A DNA stretch of 17,872 nucleotides, from contig CAJKWP010000021.1 in NCBI GenBank assembly GCA_905203645.1, positions 1-17,872 on the forward strand, given 5' to 3'. Positions 7,402 to 13,199 of the stretch are shown piece by piece. The position numbers and the translations under genes were made by a program. The notes beneath the pieces were generated by a model. It saw only the letters and a list, made by a program, of their open reading frames with translations, was not told the DNA's origin and searched no databases. Within the stretch, counting starts at the first letter, position 1, and each line of letters opens with the position of its first letter. Origin of the DNA: an uncultured Christensenella sp. (GTDB lineage: Bacteria > Bacillota > Clostridia > Christensenellales > UBA1242).

Positions 7402-8346
7402 ATGAAAATTGACATAACACAACTGAAAAATCAGTATTGTCAAATATTGTTTGGACAGAATGCAAACAATGTTTTAACGTTGCTTGACAAAATCGCCGTG
7501 GCTTACAATCTTTCTATGATTGAAAAGACCGCCGAAAACAAGGATTTGATGTTTGTTTACAACACTCTTTCGTCATCAGACCCAACAGTTATCAACACTT
7601 TGCAAAGGCTGAATGGCAAAAATTTGGCACCTGCCCTTTATGACGCACACAAAGCCGCACTTTACACCACTTTTGATGCAATAAAACAATCTTGCTACAA
7701 ATTTGATGAAAAGGACATTGACCCAAATCAAACCGAAGTGCCAGTTTACAACATCAAAAAAACTTCACAAAAGTTGCTTATAAACGTTGCAAGATTGGAA
7801 CGAAACAGCAACCCAACTGACAAGGAACTTGACAAATTTTTGCAAATGTATTGCGAAAATCGCAGTTATCGTGACATTCAAAAGGATTACAAATCACTCA
7901 GTTTTGTGGATACAAACGACTTGAAAGTTTTTCGCGACACCAATGAATATGTGACATTTGTTTATCCTGACGACATCCCAAACAACTTTGTTATCACCAT
8001 ATCCAGAAAAGACGCTTGTGTGGACTTTTATGAAAAAACACCAACCACAAAAATGGCTTTTTATTACAACACACCACAAACTCTTTTGGACAGCACAAAT
8101 GACTTCAATGAAATTGCCGTTTTGCGAAAAGACACCATGGCGGAAGAAAGTCGTGAAATTATGCCCGTTGCCCTTCTTTGCACAAAGACAATTTCACCAC
8201 TTGAACAAAGGATTGCCCAAAAACTTGGGCTGAAAATTATCTTTTCGGAAAATCAATACACACCCAAAATATCCAAAAAGAAAAGCCTTGATTGGAAAGC
8301 ATATCAGCCATGCAAAAAACAAATCAAATACGACTTTGAATTATAA
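7402..8346 (+). CDS. Hypothetical protein, 314 aa, predicted leaderless mRNA
   Basis: I do not recognise the family. It starts MKIDITQLKNQYCQILFGQN and appears soluble: no signal peptide, membrane segment or coiled coil. The N-terminal half is helical (residues 1-165), with a segment rich in charged helices around KELDKFLQMYCENRSYRDIQKDY. The C-terminal half alternates strands and loops (YVTFVYPDDIPNNFVITISRKDACVDFYEK) and ends in a basic stretch (KISKKKSLDWKAYQPCKKQIKYDFEL region). The consensus promoter ends 6 nt before the ATG and a strong terminator starts at the stop codon, so it is an isolated monocistronic gene. Base composition matches its neighbours. Confidence 0.85.
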   Translation: MKIDITQLKNQYCQILFGQNANNVLTLLDKIAVAYNLSMIEKTAENKDLMFVYNTLSSSDPTVINTLQRLNGKNLAPALYDAHKAALYTTFDAIKQSCYKFDEKDIDPNQTEVPVYNIKKTSQKLLINVARLERNSNPTDKELDKFLQMYCENRSYRDIQKDYKSLSFVDTNDLKVFRDTNEYVTFVYPDDIPNNFVITISRKDACVDFYEKTPTTKMAFYYNTPQTLLDSTNDFNEIAVLRKDTMAEESREIMPVALLCTKTISPLEQRIAQKLGLKIIFSENQYTPKISKKKSLDWKAYQPCKKQIKYDFEL

Positions 8347-8376
8347 AAACTGCAACCGAACGGGTTGCAGTTTTTT
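8346..8376 (+). terminator. Intrinsic terminator of the 314-aa gene
   Basis: AAAACTGCAACC (8346-8357) pairs perfectly with GGTTGCAGTTTT (8363-8374) across a 5-nt loop, ending in a T6 tract. It begins at the last base of the TAA stop. It ends 15 nt before the -35 box of the next promoter, cleanly separating the two transcription units. Confidence 0.93.
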
Positions 8377-8390
8377 GTTAGTTGGGCGGG

Positions 8391-8419
8391 TTGACTTGTT
8401 TTGTCATTTTTGTTATTAT
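8391..8419 (+). promoter_or_regulatory. Consensus sigma-A promoter of the ABC exporter operon, predicted leaderless
   Basis: -35 TTGACT (8391-8396), 17-nt spacer, -10 TATTAT (8414-8419). The ATPase ATG starts at 8426, again exactly 6 nt after the -10 box, with no Shine-Dalgarno sequence. Confidence 0.85.
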
Positions 8420-8425
8420 GTTTGC

Positions 8426-9409
8426 ATGAAAATAATCAAATTTGACAATATTTGCAAAACTTTCAAAATTTCGATTCGTGACAAAGGTGTTTGGGGTGCA
8501 ATAAAAGGACTTTTCAAACGCAAATACAAAAAAATCGAAGCGCTCAAAAATGTAAGTTTTGAAGTTGAACAAGGCGACATTGTTGGCTATATTGGTCCCA
8601 ATGGTGCGGGAAAAAGCACAACAATCAAAATCATGAGCGGAATACTCAATCCCACGTCGGGCGAATGTGAAATTGACGGTTTTTGTCCTTACAAGCAACG
8701 CAAGGAGTATGTAAAAAATATCGGTGTTGTTTTTGGTCAACGTTCGCAATTATGGTGGGATGTTCCCGTTGTTGAAAGTTTTGAACTTTTGAAAGATATC
8801 TACAAAATTCCACAAAAAGATTATGACGAAAATTTGGCACTTTTGTGCAAAACATTGGACCTTGACGATTTACTTATGCGTCCGCTCAGGCAACTTTCTT
8901 TGGGACAAAAAATGAAGTGTGAACTTGCAGGTGCGCTTTTGCACAAGCCAAAAATTTTGTTTTTGGATGAACCAACTATTGGACTTGATGCGGTTTCAAA
9001 ACTTGCCGTTCGTGATTTTGTAAAGTACATAAACAAAGAATGGGGCACGACGATTATTCTTACTACCCACGATATGAACGATATCGAAACACTTACAAAC
9101 AAGATTATTCTTATCGGTCGTGGTCAAATTTTGTACAACGGAAGTTTCAGTGCGATAAAAGAAAAGTACGGACAAACAAAGACTATCAAAGTGCAATTTT
9201 CAAAAGCGTATGACAGTGTTGAACTTGAAGATTATATTGTTGTTTCACATCAAAAAAATACCGCCGTTTTGCAAAACAAACTTGCACCTTTCCATGCAAA
9301 AGATTTTATTTCAAAGCTATCTGAAAAGTACGATGTTGTGGATTTTTCAGTCGAAGGCATAAGCATTGACGAAGTTTTGGCAAAACTTTACAAAGATTAC
9401 AACTTGTAA
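8426..9409 (+). CDS. ABC-2 type exporter, ATP-binding subunit
   Basis: 327 residues starting MKIIKFDNICKTFKISIRDK. The ATG at 8426 fits the family N-terminus and the promoter; the open frame back to 8288 runs through the terminator and promoter and is rejected. Walker A GPNGAGKST is at 57-65, Q-loop around FGQRSQLWWD at 103-112, signature LSLGQ (a common LSGGQ variant) at 157-161, Walker B ILFLDE at 177-182, and H-loop TTHD at 213-216. The insert between the first strands and the C-terminal extension resemble the uncharacterised exporter ATPases of COG4586, which pair with two DUF990-type permeases; that is what follows here. It energises transport across the cytoplasmic membrane; the substrate is unknown. 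Confidence 0.95.
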   Translation: MKIIKFDNICKTFKISIRDKGVWGAIKGLFKRKYKKIEALKNVSFEVEQGDIVGYIGPNGAGKSTTIKIMSGILNPTSGECEIDGFCPYKQRKEYVKNIGVVFGQRSQLWWDVPVVESFELLKDIYKIPQKDYDENLALLCKTLDLDDLLMRPLRQLSLGQKMKCELAGALLHKPKILFLDEPTIGLDAVSKLAVRDFVKYINKEWGTTIILTTHDMNDIETLTNKIILIGRGQILYNGSFSAIKEKYGQTKTIKVQFSKAYDSVELEDYIVVSHQKNTAVLQNKLAPFHAKDFISKLSEKYDVVDFSVEGISIDEVLAKLYKDYNL

Positions 9410-9428
9410 TTTGACAAACAGGAGAAAT

Positions 9429-10227
9429 ATGAGTTCTTATTTTGGAATTTTCAAAATGAAATTCAAGGGCGAACTTCAATACAGGGCGAAAGCCTTGTCG
9501 GGAGTTTTAACCCAATTTTTTTTGGGCGCTTATGTACATTTGCCTTTACACCGCTTTTATGAAAAATGGACAAGTAAACGGTTTTTCAATTTCGCAAATG
9601 GTGACTTATGTTTGGTTGGGACAAGCGTTCTTTTCACTCAGATTTGTTGGAATTGGAAAAAACGTTGCACAAGAAATTACATCAGGAAACGTTTGTTACA
9701 AATTTGTAAGACCTGTAAACATTTACAATCTTTGGTTTTGTGAATATGCTGGTGAAAAGATGGCAGGTTCACTTTTGCGTTTTGCTCCAATTTTGGTTTT
9801 GGCATTTTTTATGCCCAAAGGTTTTTGTATGTCACTTCCAGCAAGTCCCATTGCGTTTTTGCTGTTTGCAGTCAGTTTGTTTATTGGACTTTTTGTATGC
9901 GTTGCACTTTCGATGTTTGCAGTCAATTTAATTTTCAAAACGTTGTCGGCAAAAGGTTCGGTTGGAATTGTAACCACAATTTGTGGACTTTTGGGCGGAA
10001 TGTATATTCCCCTTCCACTGCTTCCACAACCTGTGCAAAATGTTGTAAACTACTTGCCTTTCAGATTTGTAAGTGATTTGCCCTTGCGAATTTATATTGG
10101 CAATGTTGGAACGTTTGATGCATTCATTTATATTGGGATTTCGGTTGCATGGCTTGTGATTTTGGTGGTCTTGGGCAAACTTTTGATGAAAAAGTCGTTG
10201 AAAAACGTGGTTATACAAGGGGGCTGA
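9429..10227 (+). CDS. ABC-2 type exporter permease 1, frame broken at a T8 run
   Basis: AGGAG at 9420-9424 precedes the ATG at 9429 (MSSYFGIFKMKFKGELQYRA). That frame continues to about 9523, after which the homologous sequence lies in the next frame (MYICLYTAFMKNGQVNGFS onward) to the TGA at 10227. Removing one T from T8 at 9516-9523 joins the halves as TQFFWALMYICLY, the pattern expected for DUF990/COG4587-like permeases, and gives a 265-residue protein of normal length. About six hydrophobic segments follow, and the conserved FVRPVN motif lies after the second. The rest of the frame has no other defect. A sequencing or assembly homopolymer error, a recent mutation, or slippage-dependent expression could all explain it. 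It partners with the flanking ATPase and second permease. Confidence 0.88.
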
Positions 10228-10228
10228 T

Positions 10229-11005
10229 ATGTACAGAAAATTTGTTGCAATGCACTTCAAGTCATCGTTTGAATATCGCCTTAACACCTTTTTGATAGCC
10301 ACATCGCAAATTTTTATTTCGCTTGGTGAATTGTTGTCGGTCTATATTTTGTTTTTGCAATTTGAATCGGTTGGCAACTGGGGATTTTATGATGCTACGC
10401 TTATGTTTGGAATAATAACCACTGTTTTTGCACTCACCGAATGTTTTGCACGTGGTTATGACGAGTTTGCGTCACTTATAAAGCACGGCGATTTGGATAG
10501 GATGCTTGTAAGACCTGTAAATATTCACAAACAAATTTTTGGAAGCAAAATAGAGTTCATAAAATTTGGAAGGGTTATTTTGGGCATAGTCGTTTCAATT
10601 ATCGCTTTGGTCAATATTGACATCACTTGGAGCGTATGGAAAGTTTTGGTGTTGATTTCGACATACGTTTGCGGTTTCTTTGTCATTTGGGGTGTGTTTT
10701 TGATTGGCGCAGGAATAAGTGTTTTCACAGTCGAAAATCTTGAATTTGTCAACATAATCACCAACGGAAGCAAGGAACTTGCATTTTATCCAATCGATAT
10801 TTACAAAAAATGGCTGACAAGAATTTTTACTTTTATTATCCCAATCGCCTGCTTCAATTATCTTCCACTTTGTTATCTTACTGGCAAAGGTTCAGTTCCT
10901 ATGTTACTTTGTGCACTTGCTCCACTTTTGGGTTCACTTTTTGTTGTGCCTTGCATAATATTTTTCAACTTTTGCTTGAAAAAATATCAAAGTACTGGAA
11001 CATAA
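10229..11005 (+). CDS. ABC-2 type exporter permease 2
   Basis: 258 residues, beginning MYRKFVAMHFKSSFEYRLNTF one base after the TGA of permease 1, with AAGGGGG as ribosome binding site; translation is probably coupled. About six membrane helices are visible (for example ISLGELLSVYILFL, ILGIVVSIIALV, VLVLISTYVCGFFVIWGVFL, and LLCALAPLLGSLFVVPCIIF in the last part). It has the same cytoplasmic MLVRPVN motif as permease 1. Family is DUF990-type (COG3694-like) ABC-2 permease. Together with the upstream ATPase it completes an exporter of unknown substrate; no substrate-specific enzyme lies nearby. Confidence 0.93.
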   Translation: MYRKFVAMHFKSSFEYRLNTFLIATSQIFISLGELLSVYILFLQFESVGNWGFYDATLMFGIITTVFALTECFARGYDEFASLIKHGDLDRMLVRPVNIHKQIFGSKIEFIKFGRVILGIVVSIIALVNIDITWSVWKVLVLISTYVCGFFVIWGVFLIGAGISVFTVENLEFVNIITNGSKELAFYPIDIYKKWLTRIFTFIIPIACFNYLPLCYLTGKGSVPMLLCALAPLLGSLFVVPCIIFFNFCLKKYQSTGT

Positions 11006-11019
11006 AATTTCAAACTTTT

Positions 11020-11058
11020 TTCAAAATGAATGGCTTTTGTCTTGTTTTTTGAATTTTT
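11020..11058 (+). terminator. Weak A/T hairpin after the exporter operon
   Basis: TTCAAAA (11020-11026) can pair with TTTTGAA (11047-11053) across a 20-nt loop and is followed by T7. The stem has only one G:C pair, so this is a possible rather than convincing terminator. It lies between two converging genes, and nothing better is visible. Confidence 0.3.
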
Positions 11059-12171
11059 TTATGTCGCTATCAATACAACACTAAGCATTGCACTTGGAGC
11101 ACTCGATGCGGTTATTAAACGGTTTTCAGAAACATAAGCAGTCAGTGATACAACGTCGTCTTTGTTAAGTGACGAAACCATAAATCCACTGGTATTGGTG
11201 CTTGTTGTTATGGGGCGTTTTGCAACAGTGACAAGCACGTCGTTGAATGTCAAACTTACATGATCACCAGGTTTTGCCCCAACTGAATTATTGACAGAAT
11301 AAGCAATCAAATATGTTCCAGTTCTCGGCACTTTTATACCATTGTTTTCTATTTTGCAACCTTTGTTGATCTCAATTTCACCAAGAACAAATTTCCCTTC
11401 GTTCGCAACTGTTTGTTGTGCTGGATCGTATATAGTTGCACATATATTTGGCGTCAAACCGGGTGGCCCGGCAACACCTTGGGGACCAGGGGGACCCATT
11501 TCTCCTGTCGGTCCTCTTTCACCCGCGGGACCGGGATCCCCAGCAGGTCCTTTTTCACCTGCAACACCCTTTTCGCCCGCTATACCCTTTTCGCCACGTT
11601 CCCCCTTTGGTATAAAAAATGTAAGATGATGTGCATTTGCTTGTTTGTCATCCAAAACGTTGGCGGGCTGATCTGGTTCAACAGTTTGTGTTTTTTCAAT
11701 TATGATTGTTTCGCTTGCACCCACTTCGCCGGGCAATCCTTGCGGACCAATTTTTCCTTGTTCCCCTTTTTCACCACGTTCACCTTTTGGAATAACAAAA
11801 TCAAAGTGATGTACACCGTCTTGATATCTGTCCGTAACTTGCGCTGGTTGAGTTGGCTCGGTTGTAACTGTGTCCCCCACAACAATTTTTTCAGGAACAC
11901 CATCATGTCCTTTGGGAATAAAAAAATCAAGATAATGTTTGTTCCCAATGTGCAAAGATTTTACTTCGGCATTTTGGTCTGGAGGCAAAGTTGTTGTCGA
12001 GCGAATTACCAATTCTTCGCCGCTTGGTCCAGTTGCACCAGCAGGTCCAGTTTCCCCCTTTGGACCAGTTGCTCCTGTTGGTCCAGTGACTCCAACGGCA
12101 CCTCTTGGACCATATCTTACGTTTTCCCGATTTTGATTGGTGCAAATACAATTTGGATAATTTTTCTTCAT
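11059..12171 (-). CDS. Collagen-like surface protein with C1q/TNF-like C-terminal domain
   Basis: 370 residues; GGAG lies 5-6 nt before the ATG. Layout: a short cysteine-containing head (NCIC), Gly-X-Y triplets at 21-52, then three modules of about 36 residues (54-89, 95-130, 156-190). The modules share the pattern T.T..PDQPA.V.D....HH.DFFIPKGERG and alternate with further Gly-X-Y stretches at 130-151 and 190-239. The end (245-370) is a beta-rich domain (GTYLIAYSVNN, HVSLTFND, SGFMVSSLNKDDVVSLTAY) like the C1q/TNF trimerisation domains at the tip of BclA-type exosporium filaments. No signal peptide is visible, as is also the case for several spore-surface collagens. The upstream SigK-like box (12209-12238) agrees with a spore coat or exosporium role, but that remains an inference; a phage-like fibre is the alternative. 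Confidence 0.9.
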   Translation of the reverse strand: MKKNYPNCICTNQNRENVRYGPRGAVGVTGPTGATGPKGETGPAGATGPSGEELVIRSTTTLPPDQNAEVKSLHIGNKHYLDFFIPKGHDGVPEKIVVGDTVTTEPTQPAQVTDRYQDGVHHFDFVIPKGERGEKGEQGKIGPQGLPGEVGASETIIIEKTQTVEPDQPANVLDDKQANAHHLTFFIPKGERGEKGIAGEKGVAGEKGPAGDPGPAGERGPTGEMGPPGPQGVAGPPGLTPNICATIYDPAQQTVANEGKFVLGEIEINKGCKIENNGIKVPRTGTYLIAYSVNNSVGAKPGDHVSLTFNDVLVTVAKRPITTSTNTSGFMVSSLNKDDVVSLTAYVSENRLITASSAPSAMLSVVLIAT

Positions 12172-12186
12172 ATATTCTCCATTTTT

Positions 12187-12221
12187 TTTGCATAAGGCAA
12201 TTTTTTAATATTTTATGCAAA
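12187..12221. repeat. Inverted repeat upstream of the collagen-like gene
   Basis: TTTGCATAA (12187-12195) and TTATGCAAA (12213-12221) form perfect 9-bp arms around a 17-bp A/T-rich centre. It overlaps the proposed -10 box of the collagen-like gene and may be an operator or an mRNA 5' hairpin. Confidence 0.5.
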
Positions 12222-12238
12222 TTTTGTTTCAGTGGTGA
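12209..12238 (-). promoter_or_regulatory. Possible SigK/SigE-type sporulation promoter
   Basis: On the minus strand, TCACC (12238-12234) and CATAAAATA (12217-12209) are separated by 16 nt. The second box fits the mother-cell sigma-K -10 pattern CATAnnnTA. No good sigma-A promoter is seen for this gene. The motif is short and A/T-rich, so it could arise by chance. Confidence 0.35.
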
Positions 12239-12299
12239 AAAATTTAAAAAATCGCAAAACAAAAAGTCCACAAAAACCATCTTTTTTTTAAAAAATCTA

Positions 12300-12328
12300 T
12301 TGACATATTTTTTGGCGTGTGATATTAT
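12300..12328 (+). promoter_or_regulatory. Consensus promoter of the tRNA operon
   Basis: -35 TTGACA (12300-12305), 17-nt spacer, -10 TATTAT (12323-12328). Transcription should start about 25 nt before tRNA-Asn. The near-perfect boxes fit a strong stable-RNA promoter. Confidence 0.9.
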
Positions 12329-12358
12329 ACCCATGTTGTCAAAGATTTTGACGAATAA

Positions 12359-12433
<75 letters not shown>

Positions 12434-12442
12434 ATATTTAGG

Positions 12443-12474
12443 TTCGCCGGATGGCAATACTGCAATCTGGCGAA
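12443..12474 (+). ncRNA. Spacer hairpin between tRNA-Asn and tRNA-fMet
   Basis: TTCGCCGGAT (12443-12452) pairs with ATCTGGCGAA (12465-12474) with one G.U pair, and an inner GCA/TGC extension. No T-run follows, so it is not a terminator; a processing stem within the tRNA precursor is plausible. Confidence 0.5.
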
Positions 12475-12486
12475 TTTAAAGATTGT

Positions 12487-12564
<78 letters not shown>

Positions 12565-12574
12565 ATTGATATAT

Positions 12575-12651
12575 GGGGGTATAGCTCAGCTGGCTAGAGC
12601 ACCTGCCTTGCAAGCAGGGGGTCATCGGTTCGAATCCGATTATCTCCACCA
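12575..12651 (+). tRNA. tRNA-Ala (UGC)
   Basis: 77 nt. Acceptor GGGGGTA with TATCTCC (two G.U pairs), D-arm GCTC/GAGC, anticodon stem CTGCC/AGCAG region with loop containing TGC, T-arm ATCGG-TTCGAAT-CCGAT, CCA encoded. Only 11 nt separate it from tRNA-fMet. Confidence 0.96.
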
Positions 12652-12730
12652 TAATTCCTTTTATGAAATTGCAGATTTCTCGCTGAACAAGAATTGCGAT
12701 GGTTATGCCAAAAATATTCTGTATATATAA

Positions 12731-12807
12731 TGGAATGTAGCTCAGCTGGTTAGAGCACCACCCTGATAAGGTGGGGGTCGGTGGTTCGAGTCCACTCATT
12801 CCAACCA
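12731..12807 (+). tRNA. tRNA-Ile (GAU)
   Basis: 77 nt. Acceptor TGGAATG with CATTCCA, D-arm GCTC/GAGC, anticodon stem CCACC/GGTGG with loop CTGATAA (anticodon GAT), T-arm GGTGG-TTCGAGT-CCACT region, CCA encoded. The last 42 nt (12766-12807) recur exactly at 12965-13006 and in degraded form at 13151-13192. Confidence 0.97.
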
Positions 12808-13006
12808 ATTAAAGTGAGGTTATCCTCACTTTTTTTGTTGCAATAAAACCACCACCTTGTGTTGCAAAGCAACACGCAAAGTTTCGAACTTTGCATCAGG
12901 GTGGTCCACCATGTAGCCGAGCGAAGCGAGCGCCATTCACACGCACGCTTCTTGCCAAGTGAATATAAGGTGGGGGTCGGTGGTTCGAGTCCACTCATTC
13001 CAACCA
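12808..13006 (+). repeat. tRNA-Ile-derived tandem unit A (199 bp)
   Basis: In order: the terminator hairpin, TTGCAAT, an antisense tRNA-Ile anticodon arm split into CCACCTT and ATCAGGGTGGT by a 36-nt block of two perfect hairpins (12859-12894), the 20-mer at 12916-12935 (GCCGAGCGAAGCGAGCGCCA), a third hairpin ATTCAC/GTGAAT (12935-12964), then an exact 42-bp copy of the 3' half of tRNA-Ile ending in CCA (12965-13006). The segment ATGTAGC before the 20-mer also matches the tRNA 5' region. Open frames here (antisense tRNA reading and the AERSER type) are spurious. It is not a functional tRNA because the 5' half is missing or scrambled. Confidence 0.8.
12811..12836 (+). terminator. Intrinsic terminator of the tRNA operon
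   Basis: AAAGTGAGG (12811-12819) and CCTCACTTT (12824-12832) form a perfect 9-bp stem with a TTAT loop, ending in a T run to 12836. It lies 4 nt after the CCA of tRNA-Ile. Confidence 0.95.
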
Positions 13007-13192
13007 GCAAAAGCAGGTTTGACCTGTTTTTTTTGTTTTTTTGCAATGATCCCCCACCTTGCATTGCAAAAAGCAATGCACAAAACGCAGTTTTGTATCA
13101 GGGTCCCTGTTGCCGAGCGAAGCGAACGCCAATTTTTCGTCAGAAAAATTATAAGTGAGGGTCGATAGACCATAGTCCACTCATTCCAACCA
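13007..13192 (+). repeat. tRNA-Ile-derived tandem unit B (186 bp, degraded tRNA end)
   Basis: Same order of parts as unit A: terminator-like hairpin CAGGT/ACCTG with T8 (13010-13034), TTGCAAT, CCACCTT, a 36-nt block of two perfect hairpins (13061-13096), ATCAGGGT, a 19/20 match to the shared 20-mer (13112-13131), and a third perfect hairpin AATTTTTC/GAAAAATT (13131-13150). It closes with a 42-nt diverged copy of the tRNA-Ile 3' half (13151-13192) whose T-loop is lost but whose acceptor strand and CCA are intact. The stems differ in sequence from those of unit A. It ends 7 nt before the metK stop codon. Confidence 0.78.
13010..13034 (+). terminator. Terminator-like hairpin in unit B
   Basis: AAAGCAGGT and ACCTGTTTT pair around a TTG loop with one G.U pair, followed by T8 from 13027. 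It sits directly after the 42-bp tRNA copy, in the same position as the true terminator after tRNA-Ile. Confidence 0.65.
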
Positions 13193-13199
13193 CCAGAAA

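Noticed and set aside
8288..8425. N-terminal extension of the ABC ATPase
   Set aside because: The extension runs through the terminator at 8346-8376 and the promoter at 8391-8419; homologous ATPases begin at the MKIIKFDNI region.
11413..12195. Plus-strand open frame opposite the collagen-like gene
   Set aside because: Antisense of the Gly-X-Y repeats; the collagen-like reading has the ribosome binding site, start and recognisable domains.
12965..13006. Second functional tRNA-Ile gene
   Set aside because: Only the 3' half is present; the D-arm and 5' acceptor strand are absent or scrambled, so no cloverleaf can form.
12808..13192. CRISPR array or leader
   Set aside because: The two units are about 190 bp with internal hairpins and a tRNA fragment; there are no short regular repeats with unique spacers and no cas genes.
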